From contig CM077823.1 in the NCBI GenBank assembly GCA_039720395.1, positions 7,492,909 through 7,556,908 of the forward strand: a stretch of DNA of 64,000 bases, written 5' to 3'. Shown here in pieces: positions 44,758-55,600 of the stretch. Below the pieces are notes generated by a model that was not told where the DNA came from, did not search any database, and saw nothing but the letters and a program-made list of their open reading frames with translations. Each line of letters begins with the position of its first letter. The first letter of the stretch is position 1. This DNA is from Liquidambar formosana. Taxonomy: Eukaryota; Streptophyta; Magnoliopsida; Saxifragales; Altingiaceae. Both the position numbers and the translations under genes were made by a program.

Positions 44758-44812
44758 TTCTTATAATTCTTAATAAAATTCAATTCTCTCAAAATTCCTC
44801 CACATTAGGCCG

Positions 44813-45130
44813 GATTTCAATGCATGCATCAAAATCCCATGAAAACGCTTTTAATTCCTTTCTCATTATAAATCCTTCCATTCCAAAAACTAGAATTCAA
44901 AAAAATAAATGAATTCTTTTCCATTCCCTCTAAATCCATCCATTCCAAATACAACATTAATGAATCCAATTCTCTCGAAAATCCACCCTTTTAGACCGGA
45001 TTTTAATACATGTATTGAAATTTCATCAAATCCATTATAATTCCTTTCTCTTTATAAATCCCTCCATTCCAAATACTAGAATTGGGGTTTAGAATTGAGT
45101 TTCTTTCCATTTCTCCCAAATCCCTCCAAG
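44813..45130. repeat. Imperfect tandem duplication of a 180-186 bp unit
   Basis: CCGGATTTxAATxCATGxAT starts each unit (44813 and about 44998), followed in both by TTCCTTTCTC, TATAAATCC, CCATTCCAAA and CTAGAATT. AT-rich, no coding. Could be a degenerate MITE pair. Confidence 0.5.
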
Positions 45131-45212
45131 CCTCCATTCCAACCAACTAGAGTGTACATTGCCAAAAAGTGAAAAAAAACTATTTGTGGATGCTATTTAA
45201 TTGTGTGGGAAA

Positions 45213-45370
45213 GGATTTGGTATTGTAAAAGGACCATGCTATTCGTGATCACACAGTTGGTATGTTGCTAGCCATACAATCATACACTATTCACTGTGTA
45301 TGATCGCATGATTGACAACACACCAACCGTATGATCACACACAGCATGATGCTGTAACAGCACCAAATCC
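45213..45370. mobile_element. Foldback MITE-like element, 158 bp
   Basis: Nearly the whole element is an inverted repeat. The left arm from GGATTTGGTATTGT through GTGATCACACAGTTGGT to CAATCATACAC mirrors the right arm ending GCACCAAATCC, around an 8-nt loop (TATTCACT). AAA flanks both sides; a longer duplicate AATTGTGTxGGGA nearby is offset. Confidence 0.65.
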
Positions 45371-45787
45371 AAATCCTAATTGTGTTGGGATTCTTTAGTT
45401 TCCATCAACAGTTTACGTTTCTTTGTCGTAGTCAGTAAAATGCCACAATGTGTGTAATCTAAGGCAATGCTCCATCTTGCACCTGGTAACAAGCTCAGTG
45501 TCAGCATGCCCTAACTACAATGGGCACGCCGAAATAGTTGGGGTAGGTTGACAATTGGTGGGCACACCAAACTTTAGAAAGGGTACCTATTACATGTGAA
45601 ATTTATTTATTAGGAGAATAAACAAATTTAGAGAATGAGCAAAGTAATGTATTGTGCTATTCTATTTTACATGTTTAAAAACAAATGTTACAATGCCAAC
45701 ATAAGCTAAAATTTAGAGAGTTAGCAAAATTATAGCCTTGGTGCAAACATCACAAGACATTTTTTCACAAACAAACTAAGTGGGAGC
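45371..45787. other. Intergenic, no gene seen
   Basis: AT-rich, no coding similarity or repeat structure recognised. Confidence 0.4.
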
Positions 45788-46493
45788 TAACTCATCTATT
45801 GTTTGGAAAGCAATTATGAAGCATAAATCATTAATAAGAAGAGGAATTAGATGGAAAGTTGGAAATAGATAAAACAATTGGTTCTGGTTGGATAATTGGG
45901 TATACTCTAAGCCTCAATACGAAATGATTCATGTAGAAAATCGAGATAGCATTAACGCTAATCTCAAAGTTGTTGATTTTATTGATCAAGAGCATCAATG
46001 TTGGAACACCATATTACTAAAGGAAATTCTGCCAGATGACATTGTCAATGACATTATTGCTATACCCATTCCTATACAGTGTTTGGACGACAAATTTTGC
46101 TGGGGTTTCTCTAATGATGGCAATTTCTCTGTTAAATCATCTACATGACTTCATAATGGTAATGACCATTTAGATCATCCTAAAGCTAAAACACTTAATA
46201 AGGTTTGGAAACTTAATGTTCTACCTCATATACAGTTCTTTATGTGGCTTCTTATTAGAAATAGTCTCCCTACAAAAAGCTTTTCATCAAAAAGAGGGAT
46301 AAAATTAGATATGGACTACCAATTTTGTAAAAATAATTTAGAAGACATTAATCATATCTTTTTTAGATGTTCGTTCACTATGGATATTTGGTTACATATC
46401 TCTCAATCGTGTCTTATTCCGAATAAGTATCATGGCTCTTTTAGTGATTGGTTAGAAATCTTGTTTTATAATCAAGGTCTTTATGTTACATAA
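45788..46493 (+). pseudogene. LINE ORF2 fragment: post-RT linker and RT zinc finger
   Basis: Broken frames in order: ANSSIVWKAIMKHKSLI and GIRWKVGN near 45790-45870, a stop, then NWFWLDNWVYSKP and LPDDIVNDIIAIPIP (45888-46148), then FMWLLIRNSLPTKSF, CKNNLEDINHIFFRCSF (zf-RVT) to 46493. This is the part of a plant LINE between RT and RNase H. It stops eight bases before the 46501 LTR, so that insertion probably truncated it. Confidence 0.78.
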
Positions 46494-46500
46494 TCGTGTC

Positions 46501-47290
46501 TGTAAGGAGAAAAATCCGGACAGTCGGCAGGGCGCGTTCCTGACGGTGGTCCGACGAACCAGAGTATAGCATGACCGTGGTTTGAGAGAGTTACAGTGAC
46601 TTGAAGGGAGGTGAACAACCGCGCTCCATTCTCTGACGAATAGTGGTGCTTGGTTCTTGATATAGTGACCGGAAACCTGAAAATAAGGAGGAAAATGTTA
46701 GAGGAGGCCGGGGTTTGTCCGGCCTAAAACCCTCCAACGCTCAAGTCAAATCTCAGGATCTCTAGAGGGTGAAAGAAAAGAAAAGAAAGGGAGAGAATCT
46801 CTAGGGTTTTGTGTTGGCGGCGCACCTACCTCGTTTCTCGTGAATAGTGTCCCTTTTATAGGAAAAAATTAGGTCTTAGGTCAGGTTGTGTCGCCTTGAC
46901 CCGACCATGGTTAATTTAGGGTTTTTGGCCCGGTTACGGAGAGCTGTTCAACCATGGTCCGATTACTTAAAGTCCGTACTGACCACATGTGGGTTTTCTT
47001 TGTCGGATCCCGCTGACGAATATCCAAAAGACACGTCAAAAGACACGGGTCGGACTCACGATCGAGATAAAAGGACAAGAAGAGTCTTCACCGAATGTCG
47101 AACCCGAGAACTAGGTTTAATGACGCCATTTGAAGTGATTTTACTGTTGCCCGAAGAGTTTAGGCACCGAGAATCCATAAGAGGACAACGGCCCGTTCCA
47201 ATTGCATACATTTTTGGTGCTCGGATTTTTCATTTTACCAAGCTTGCCACGTGTTGAGCCTTAATTAATCGCTCAAAATGAGCCCGTACA
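46501..47290 (-). repeat. LTR of segment A, 790 bp
   Basis: On the minus strand it begins TGTACGGGCTC at 47290, right after a GGGGGAAG purine tract, and ends CTCCTTACA at 46501. A TATAAAAG box is at 46853-46860. It pairs with 52510-53299 at about 96 percent identity by eye. Confidence 0.82.
46853..46860 (-). promoter_or_regulatory. TATA box in the segment A LTR
   Basis: TATAAAAG in CCTATAAAAGGGACACTATT on the minus strand. The B copy has the same box at 52940-52947 on the plus strand. It fixes the orientation of each LTR. Confidence 0.65.
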
Positions 47291-47479
47291 ACTTCCCCCG
47301 AGTCGTTATCTTCCTTGGTTAAGGCGGTATTCACTTACCGAGGATGTGACGACTCCCAAAAATGAGTTGTGGGTGATAACGTGCGTGGAGGCATTGATGG
47401 GTCTTTTTGCATCACCAGCATCATTATCGAGGGATGATGTCAGCCTACCTTGAGAAGATACAACAAATATCTAAAGCCA

Positions 47480-47881
47480 TCATTCTTTACACCTTGGCAT
47501 CTTGAGGCCAGCTCTTTTCTTCGTTGAAGAGAATAGTAGCTCGAGAAAGGGGTTTGTGCCGGAACTCCTCACCGGAAGTCGCTTTCTAAGAGTTTTCCGA
47601 CCGTTCTTCAAGTTTTCCGGTGAGTTTTTTTTGTTATTAATGTTCTTCGTTTCGTTCTTTATTTTATTTCTTAATCGCACCAAATTGATTCGTTCGTAAG
47701 AAATTTTAAGGACGTATAGTTGTTTGTTACTGGTCAAAAATATACCGCTAGCTACTTTTAAGCTCACATAGACCCACTTTAAATATATATATAAAAAAGT
47801 CACCCGTCCATGTGAGCTATCATCTTTTTTTTTCTGACCCATGCCATTTAATGGTTGGCTCCTCATGCTCGAGAAATACAA
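47480..47881 (-). other. Sense-strand ORF next to the A LTR, or 5' exon of the antisense gene
   Basis: A 133-codon Lys/Asn-rich frame that is also open in the B copy (51859-52320, 153 codons). No family is recognised. On the opposite strand the same DNA looks like a 5'UTR exon ending TTTTCCG|GTGAGT at 47619, a good donor that could pair with the acceptor before the ATG at 49069. I favour the UTR reading, because the frame is low-complexity. Confidence 0.35.
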
Positions 47882-47910
47882 TATAAAGATCCACTATGAC
47901 AAGTTCGGCG

Positions 47911-48160
47911 CCTGTATATTTTTGGTATATTCGTTTACTCACGCAAGAGGTGATTTTTTATTTATTTTTTTTTTTTTACACGGGCCGAACACATTGCCCC
48001 GAGTTCCTGCCCGATCATGGCATCAGACTCTTCTGTGCACCTGTATATTTTCGGTATACTCACGCACAAGGTGAGGTTGGTTTTTATTTATTTATTTATT
48101 GTTTTTTTTTTTTTTTACACGGACCGAACACATTGCCCCGAGTTCAGGCCCGATCATGAC
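47911..48160. repeat. Two tandem units of about 130 bp, segment A
   Basis: Each unit runs CCTGTATATTTTxGGTATA ... ACACGGxCCGAACACATTGCC ... GCCCGATCATG, with a T-rich run inside. The B copy has the same pair at about 51650-51893. Confidence 0.75.
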
Positions 48161-48585
48161 TTTTACTCTAATAATTTCCTGTGCAGATTTAACTAGTAAT
48201 AATATTACTAGTACTGTGTTCGGGCCCCATTGCTTTGGATAGCAATGTGTTAAAATAATATTTCTATTATAATATTACTAGACTATTGTATTTGGAAAAG
48301 TAAAAAGTGACTAGTGTACTTGAAAAAACAAATAATGACTAGTGCACTTCTACGGGTGGAGTAAAAGTTAGTCTTTTTAAAGACTTTTCTTGTCAACAAT
48401 TTTTAATACTTTTTATAATGGATAAAGCCACTCACAAACGTGGGTGTGTATGGGAACTCACCTGCGCAACGTGTACATAGTTCCATAAACGCGGGCCCGT
48501 GAACTTTTATTTGATTGCTTTATTTCTTTTTCAACTCAGTGTACGTACGTCTGCTTATGTATATGCCGAAAATATGGTACTAAAT

Positions 48586-48792
48586 TTAGGCCCGATCATC
48601 CAAGCTTTGCCGTTCCTCGGTGACCGAGTTCAACATTTCATTGATTGACCACTTCATTTGCTCCTGAATTGATAAACCCCAAGCGTGGCCTTTGGTAATT
48701 GCCTTATGGGTACACACATATGTACCCAAGAGCATGTGATCTAACTCTGTCATGCACCGATGACTGACCAATATGTGAGCCAATATTAGCAT
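48586..48792 (-). other. Small sense-strand ORF conserved in both palindrome arms (68 aa)
   Basis: MLILAHILVSHRCMTELDHM opens a 68-codon frame; the B copy at 51023-51229 has the same length with only a few substitutions. It lies on the element sense strand between the accessory gene and the 3' LTR. It resembles no family I know and may be a shadow of conserved intron sequence. Confidence 0.3.
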
Positions 48793-49068
48793 ATTTGGAC
48801 GTTGGCATCACGAGTATGGGTCCACACGTGCAATGTAACACTTGCTTCGGTACAATCTACACCAAGCCATGTGAGGGCCAAATCACCCGAGAACCTATTA
48901 GCTAGGCTGTCAAATAAATAAATAAATAAATAATGATTGCTATAGTTTAATGAGTCAACCATTCCTCAGGCTATACGCCGAAGTCATGCTTTTTCTTTTT
49001 GGCGTTGTAAATCGAGTTGTGTTCGGACTTGAATCTTTCTTCCCTTAATTGTGCTCCATCTTTGGCAG

Positions 49069-49724
49069 ATGGCGCACCGAATCAGAGGAAAACCAGACAA
49101 GGAGAAAGAATTTGGTGAAAAATTTGGTTTTAACAACAAGATTACTTTCCGATCCGCACTTGTTGACGAAGAGGTTGGGTCGGCCGACAAGGAAGGGGGG
49201 CTACCCATTCACAACATAAACTTTTTCGAGAGTGATGTTCGGGTTCCATTACCTGAGCTACTCGTAGACTTTCTTCATTTTGTTAACCTGACACCGACCC
49301 AGCTTAAGCCAAACACCTTTAAGGTTGTCCTCGGGGTCGCGGCCTTAAACAAGGTCCTCGGAACTCACCTTGGGGTAGACGAGATCATGTATTGTTATTT
49401 TCTATCCCGAGGGTCCCGTGGACTGTACTATTTAAGGGTGCGGAAGCCTGATAGAGTATTGGTTACACATATCCCTGATAGTAGCCAACGTTATCAGTCG
49501 GACCTTGTATTTATATATGGTGACTTCGAGCCTGGCATGCTCGGTTCTGAGGGCCGTAGATGCCCTTATGTAGCTGGTGAACCTCGTGAGTATCTTTAGC
49601 TTGTTTCTTCTCCTTGGGCTTGCATTATTATTATTATTATATATATGTATATTTTTTTATTGTTCTCTTTTGTTTGCAGCTGGTAGTGCTTTCGAGGAGC
49701 CAGATGAAGTCAACATTTCGGACA
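49069..49724 (+). pseudogene. Antisense accessory gene, segment A: Transposase_28-like exon and start of next exon
   Basis: ATG 49069 directly follows an acceptor-like CTTTGGCAG. The coding exon runs to 49585 (GTGAGT donor), a 94-bp intron to 49679 (TTTGCAG), and the next exon starts GSAFEEPDEVNISD before being cut off at 49724. The protein has GGLPIHNINFFESDVRVPLP, VDFLHFVNLTPTQLKPN, FKVVLGVAALNKVLG and GLYYLRVRKPDR, the pattern of the putative gypsy-type transposon domain (Transposase_28, PF04195). Element orientation here is minus (TATA box at 46853-46860), so the gene is antisense to its element, between pol and the 3' LTR. It is truncated by the junction with segment B. Confidence 0.75.
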
Positions 49725-49734
49725 CGTGTTGAGC

Positions 49735-50746
49735 CTTTAGCTACCTCAGAAAGCTTCCTTCTCTTCATGGCTTCTTTTATGAGATCAGGCCCTTTCGCCT
49801 TTTTCGGTGCCTTTTTCTTCGGCTCAGGAACCCTGAGAGAAACATTAACCCGATCACCCATACTTTCTGCGGTCCCCTCTTCTTCTCCCTCCTCTAAGAA
49901 AGAGCTCGAACTCTCTACTGTTTCTTGATTCTGAGCAGCAACAACCTTTTTTCTTTTTTTTCGAGAGTTGAAGAGTGGATAGCCTTCGGGAACGCTGGCC
50001 TCGAGAAACGACTTGTACCGAAGTGGGTATCCTAAAAGAACATGAGCAGCCCGAGCAGTTCCATCCCCTCGGTAAGAAAAAACTCTTTTTATGTCCGAAA
50101 TGTTGACTTCATCTGGCTCCTCGAAAGCACTACCAGCTGCAAACAAAAGAGAACAATAAAAAAATATACATATATATAATAATAATAATAATGCAAGCCC
50201 AAGGAGAAGAAACAAGCTAAAGATACTCACGAGGTTCACCAGCTACACGAAGGCATCTACGGCCCTCAGAACCGAGCATGCCAGGCTCGAAGTCACCATA
50301 TATGAATACAAGATCCGACTGATAACGTTGGCTACTATCAGGGATATGTGTAACCAATACTCTATCAGGCTTCCGCACCCTTAAATAGTACAGTCCACGG
50401 GACCCTCGGGATAGAAGATAACAATACATGATCTCGTCTACCCCAAGGTGAGTTCCGAGGACCTTGTTTAAGGCCGCGACCCCGAGGACAACCTTAAAGG
50501 CGTTTGGCTTAAGCTGGGTTGGTGTCAGGTTAACAAAATGAAGAAAGTCTACCAGTAGCTCAGGTAATGGAACCCAAACACCACTCTCGAAAAAGTTTAT
50601 GTTGTGAATGGGTAGCCCCCCTTCCTTGTCGGCCGACCCAACCTCTTCGTCAACAAGCGCGGATCGGAAAGTAATCTTGTTGTTAAAACCAAAATTTTCA
50701 CCAAACTCTTTCTCCTTGTCTGGTTTTCCTCTGATTCGGTGCGCAT
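49735..50746 (-). pseudogene. Antisense accessory gene, segment B: same domain, start codon shifted
   Basis: Reading on the minus strand, the Transposase_28-like exon ends at 50231 (donor at 50230), the intron spans 50230-50137, and exon 2 from 50136 continues with KRKKVVAAQNQE, an acidic stretch, EPKKKAPKKAKGPD and MKRRKLSEVAKG before the junction near 49735. Compared with copy A, one G is missing just after ATG (50746-50744), which throws the start out of frame. The protein differs from copy A at about ten positions in the first exon. It cannot encode the full product because the coiled-coil exon is absent. Confidence 0.72.
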
Positions 50747-51858
50747 CTGCCAAAGATGGAGCACAATTAAGGGAAGAAAGATTCAAGTCCGAACACAACT
50801 TAATTTACAATGCCAAAAAGAAAAAGCATGACTTCGGCGTATAGCCCAAGGAATGGTTGACTCATTAAACTATAGTAATCATTATTTATTTATTTATTTA
50901 TTTGACAGCCTAGCTAATGGGTTCTCGGGTGATTTGGCCCTCACATGGCTCGGTGTAGATTGTACCGAAGCAAGTGTTACATTACACGTGTGGACCCATA
51001 CTCATGATGCCAACGTCCAAATATGCTAATATTGGCTCACATATTGGTCAGTCATCGGTGCATGACAGAGTTAGATCGCATGCTCTTAGGTACATATGTG
51101 TGTACCCATAAGGCAATTACCAAAGGCCATGCTCGGGGTTTATCAATTCAGGAGCAAATAAAGTGGTCAATCAGTGAAATGTTGAACTCGGTCATCGAGG
51201 AACGGCAAAGCTTGGATGATCGGGCCTGAATTCGGTACCATATTTTCGGTATATACATAAGCAGACGTACGTACACTGAGTTGAAAAAGAAATAAAGCCA
51301 TCAAATAAAAGTTCACGGGCCCGCGTTTATGGAACTATGTACACGTTGCGCAGGTGAGTTCCCATACACACCCACGTTTGTGAGTGGCTTTATCCATTAT
51401 AAAAAGTACTAAAAATTGTTGACAAGAAAAGTCTTTAAAAAGACTAACTTTTACTCCACCCGTAGAAGTGCACTGGTCATTATTTGTTTTTTCAAGTACA
51501 CTAGTCACTTTTTACTTTTCCAAGTACAATAGTCTAGTAATATTATAATAGAAATATTATTTTAACACATTGCTATCCAAAGCAATGGGGCCCGAACACA
51601 GCACTAATAATATTATTACTAGTTAAATCTGCACAGGAAATTATTAGAGTAAAAGTCATGATCGGGCCTGAACTCGGGGCAATGTGTTCGGTCCGTGTAA
51701 AAAATAAATAAATAAATAAAAACCAACCTCACCTTGTGCGTGAGTATACCGAAAATATACAGGTGCACAGAAGAGTCTGACGCCATGATCGGGCAGGAAC
51801 TCGGGGCAATGTGTTCGGCCTGTGTAAATAAATAAATAAATAAAAAATCACCTCTTGC

Positions 51859-52320
51859 ATGAGTAAACGAATATACCAAAAATATACAGGTGCCGAACTT
51901 GTCATAGTGGATCTTTATATTGGATTTCTCGAGCATGAGCAGCCAACCATTAAATGGCATGGGTCAGAAAAAAAAGATGATAGCTCACATGGACGGGTGA
52001 CTTTTTTATATATATATTTAAAGTGGGTCTATGTGAGCTTAAAAGTAGCTAGCGGTATATTTTTGACCAGCAACAAACAACTATACGTCCTTAAAATTTC
52101 TTACGAACGGATCAATTTGGTGCGATTAAGAAATAAAATAAAGAACGAAACGAAGAACATCAAGAACAAAAAAAACTCACCGGAAAACTTGAAGAACGGT
52201 CGGAAAACTCTTAGAAAGCGACTTCCGGTGAGGAGTTCCAGCATAAACCCCTTTCTCAAGCTACTATTCTCTTCAACGAAGAAAAGAGCTGGCCTCAAGA
52301 TGCCAAGGTGTAAAGAATGA
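51859..52320 (+). other. Segment B copy of the Lys/Asn-rich ORF/5'UTR exon
   Basis: Counterpart of 47480-47881 on the opposite arm, longer at the N side. Same caution applies. The antisense donor TTTTCCG|GTGAGT is retained here. Confidence 0.3.
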
Positions 52321-52509
52321 TGGCTTTAGATATTTGTTGTATCTTCCCAAGGTAAGCTGACATCATCCCTCGATAATGATGCTGGTGATGCAAAAAGACC
52401 CATCAATGCCTCCACGCACGTTATCACCCATAGCTCATTTTTGGGAGTCGTTACATCCTCGATAAGTGAATACCGCCTTAACCAAGGAAGATAATGACTC
52501 GGGGGAAGT

Positions 52510-53299
52510 TGTACGGGCTCATTTTGAGCGATTAATTAAGGCTCAACACGTGGCAAGCTTGGTAAAATGAAAAATCCGAGCACCGAAAATGTATGCAATT
52601 GGAACGGGCCGTTGTCCTCTTACGGATTCTCAGTGCCTAAACTCTTCGGGCAACAGTAAAATCACTTCAAATGGCGTCATTAAACCTAGTTCTCGGGTTC
52701 GACATTCGGTGAAGACTCTTCTTGTCCTTTTATCTCGATCGTGAGTCCGACCCGTGTCTTTTGACGTGTCTTTTGGATATTTGTCAACGGGATCCGACAA
52801 AGAAAACCCACATGTGGTCAGTACGGACTCTGAGTAATCGGACCATGGTTGAATAGCTGTCCGTAACCGGGCCAAAAACCCTAAATTAACCATGGTCGGG
52901 TCAAAACGACACAACCTGACCTGAGACCTAATTTTTTCCTATAAAAGGGACACTATTCACGAGAAACGAGGTAGGTGTGCCGCCAACACAAAACCTTAGA
53001 GATTCTCTCCCTTTCTTTTCTTTTCTTTCACCCTCTAGAGATCCTGAGATTTGACTTGAGCGTTGAAGGGTTTTAGGCCGGACAAACCCCAGCCTCTTCT
53101 AACGTTTTCCTTCTTATTTTCAGGTTTCCGGTCACTATATCAAGAACCAAGCACCACTATTCGTCAGAGAATGGAGCGCGGTTGTTCATCTCCCTTCAAG
53201 TCACTATAACTCTCTCAAACCACGGTCACGCTATACTCCGGTTCGTCGGACCACCGTAAGGAACGCGCCCTGCGGACTGTCTGGATTTTTCCCCGTATA
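52510..53299 (+). repeat. LTR of segment B, 790 bp
   Basis: Starts TGTACGGGCTC after GGGGGAAGT. The far end reads CCCCGTATA where copy A has CTCCTTACA, so the CA terminus is altered or lost at the junction with segment C. TATA box at 52940-52947. Confidence 0.78.
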
Positions 53300-53336
53300 A
53301 TATGTATATTTTTTTATTGTTCTCTTTTGTTTGCAG

Positions 53337-54956
53337 CTGGTAGTGCTTTCGAGGAGCCAGATGAAGTCAACATTTCGGACATAAAAAGAGTTCTTTCTTA
53401 CCGAGGGGATGGAACTGCTCGGGCTGCTCATGTTCTTTTAGGATACCCACTTCGGTACAAGTCGTTTCTCGAGGCCAGCGTTCCCGAAGGCTATCCACTC
53501 TTTAACTCTCGAAAAAAAAGAAAAAAGGTTGTTGCTGCTCAGAATCAAGAAACAGTAGAGAGTTCGAGTTCTTTCTTAGAGGAGGGAGAAGAAGAGGGGA
53601 CCGCAGAAAGTATGGGTGATCGGGTTAATGTTTCTCTCAGGGTTCCTGAGCCGAAGAAAAAGGCACCGAAAAAGGCGAAGGGGCCTGATATCATAAAAGA
53701 AGCCATGAAGAGAAGGAAGCTTTCTGAGGTAGCTAAAGGCGCTTCTTCTTCAGAGGCTCAAGCGCCTCGTGTTACTCGATTGACTGACGTTCGGATCTCA
53801 GAGCCTCGTGCTTCCAATTCTCCCGTCCTGGCATTGTCTTCTCCTGCCCCAACTTCGGTGGCTCAATCTGGCAGACCGATCACTCTTGGTGATTCCTCCC
53901 CCAAAAAAGGTAAGAAAAGAAAGTGAGTTAGGCTTTCCGAGCATGGTGGGTCAGAATATCACCCGCTCACTCTCAATGAGGGCCGTTGGGAAATTTTAAA
54001 AGAGCTCCTGCAATTTCCTCTCCCGACTGATCATCGTCTCTCTGTGATGAAAGACCCTGAGTACACTTTTCACTCGATCGGAAACCTGATTAGATTTCCC
54101 GCAGACATGGAAAGCCACAAACAGAACAATTCGGTGGATCTTGGCTATGAGGCCTTAATTCATCAACTTAGGGTGAGTGCAGATCTTCATTTTATTAGCA
54201 AAACTCCCTTTCCTCCTCTTTTCCCCTCCTTTTTGACTTAATCATTTATCATTACTTATGTTTTTGTAGGGTGCCCAGCAAACCATCTTACTCACCGAAC
54301 GTCTCCTTCAATCCGAAGATCGCTACAAGAAGGAGGTCCTTCGTTCGGCCAATAAGGTCGAGGATTACGAGGCTGAGATTGCTAAATGGAAAGGGGAGGT
54401 AAACAAGGCGAAGGCTAAAAGTGAAGAAGTTAAGAAGTTCTTGGCTGAGAAGGACTCTTTATCGGCCGAACTAGAGGGAGCTAAGGCTAGGGCCGAAGCT
54501 TTGAGCGTTGAAACCGAGCGTTTGAGGGCCGGAAAGGAAAAAGCCGAGAAGGCTTCCTGAGATTGGGAGAAAAAGGCCGAGGAGTGGTCGGGCCTTTGGG
54601 AGAAGGAAGTTAGTCTTCGGGAATCCGAAATCAAGAAGGCGAAAGATCAAGCTGCCGATGATTATGTGGAGATGACGGATCCATATTTGAAAAGAAACTA
54701 CAAGCTTGGGTGGGACTCTATGGCTTCTCGAGTCAAGGTGACCTTTCCTGAAATTGACCTCACGAAAATCCCATTTGAGAGGGTCGAACTCCCACTCTCA
54801 GATGATGAATCTGAGTCGGAAGAAGTGGCTGAGGACCAAGATGCGTCCACCAGGGGTGTCACTATTCCCGAAGGTGAAGCTTCTGAGAAAGTAACTGAGG
54901 TTGTAGCGACCGGTGGTGTTGTTACCGGAGGCGCGCCAACCGACTACTCGACGTGA
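53337..54956 (+). pseudogene. Antisense accessory gene, segment C: basic exon and coiled-coil exon
   Basis: Exon 2 runs from 53337 (after TTTGCAG) to 54172 and exon 3 from 54270 to TGA 54954-54956, with an intron 54173-54269 (GTGAGT donor, TTTTTGTAG acceptor). Exon 2 has RKKRKKVV, EPKKKAPKKAKGPD, MKRRKLSE and KKGKKRK (nuclear-localisation type) and a conserved-looking YHPLTLNEGRWEILKELLQ block. Exon 3 is a long coiled coil (about 54300-54650) ending in an acidic tail. In-frame TGA codons at 53924-53926 and 54558-54560 break it; both sit where Arg CGA is plausible. Joined conceptually to the A exon, the layout is domain, basic stretches, coiled coil, the same plan as the gene at 24049-27325. 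Confidence 0.72.
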
Positions 54957-55600
54957 ATTGCACCATAGAATTCACTTTTTGTAACCCTTTTTGTAATCAA
55001 GAAAGTAACCTGAAGAGTTTTTTGTTTGAACAGAATTTTGTAAGTCGACTCTCCTTTGTAGGAAATGATCCTCGGGCGCAGGTTGCTCTTGAGCGTGAAC
55101 TTTTAATTATGTTAGTGTTTCATTATTCTCGTGTATTTAACCAGGCACTCTTTATTCAAGCATTGCCGTTATTTACTCAAGCTTTCATCTGGATGTAGTT
55201 TATTTTACATAAAAATCGATTTACCTGCATCTGCGCTTGGGTTACCCTCGATCGAGATGATTACTACCATTTTGCTAGACTTGTTTCCCTTATCGCTTAT
55301 TCCCGCAATAGAATTTGGGCCTCGCGTCTTTTTTTTTTTTGGCTCGATGGAGCTATGGGGATGTGTTTTATCCTTTGTCACTTTGTGAGGCTAGAGTGAC
55401 CAGCGCTCGTCACTTGAGTGAGACTAAGGATTTATCGTTTTTAAGTGTTCCTTTGTTATCAAAGCAAGGCTAGGGTGATCGGCCCTCGTTACTTTGGTAA
55501 GACTAAGGACCATCAGAATTGAAAGAATTTGGACATTCGAAACAAAGTACTTCATTAATTTGACCGAGATAGTGTTTTGCCGATAGTCTTAGGTTACACT
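54957..55600. other. Convergent spacer between accessory gene and pol, segment C
   Basis: About 640 bp. Near 55380-55520 two phrases recur: GAGGCTAGAGTGACCAGC.CTCGTCACTT and AAGGCTAGGGTGATCGGC.CTCGTTACTT, an imperfect direct repeat. No gene. Confidence 0.45.

Larger units (their letters stand above)
46501..53299. repeat. Large palindrome: 3.2-kb inverted arms around a 370-bp spacer
   Basis: 46501-49724 is inverted relative to about 50094-53299 along its whole length, including LTR, spacer ORFs, the 130-bp tandem repeats and exon 1 of the accessory gene. The arms differ by about 4 percent in the LTR and by indels elsewhere, so they are two distinct element copies. Spacer 49738-50093 belongs to the B copy of exon 2. 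Confidence 0.88.

Noticed and set aside
46501..53299. Palindrome as a trivial assembly duplication of one sequence
   Set aside because: Arms differ by about 4 percent in the LTR and by indels, including a start-codon shift, so two real copies are involved. Misassembly of their junctions is still possible.
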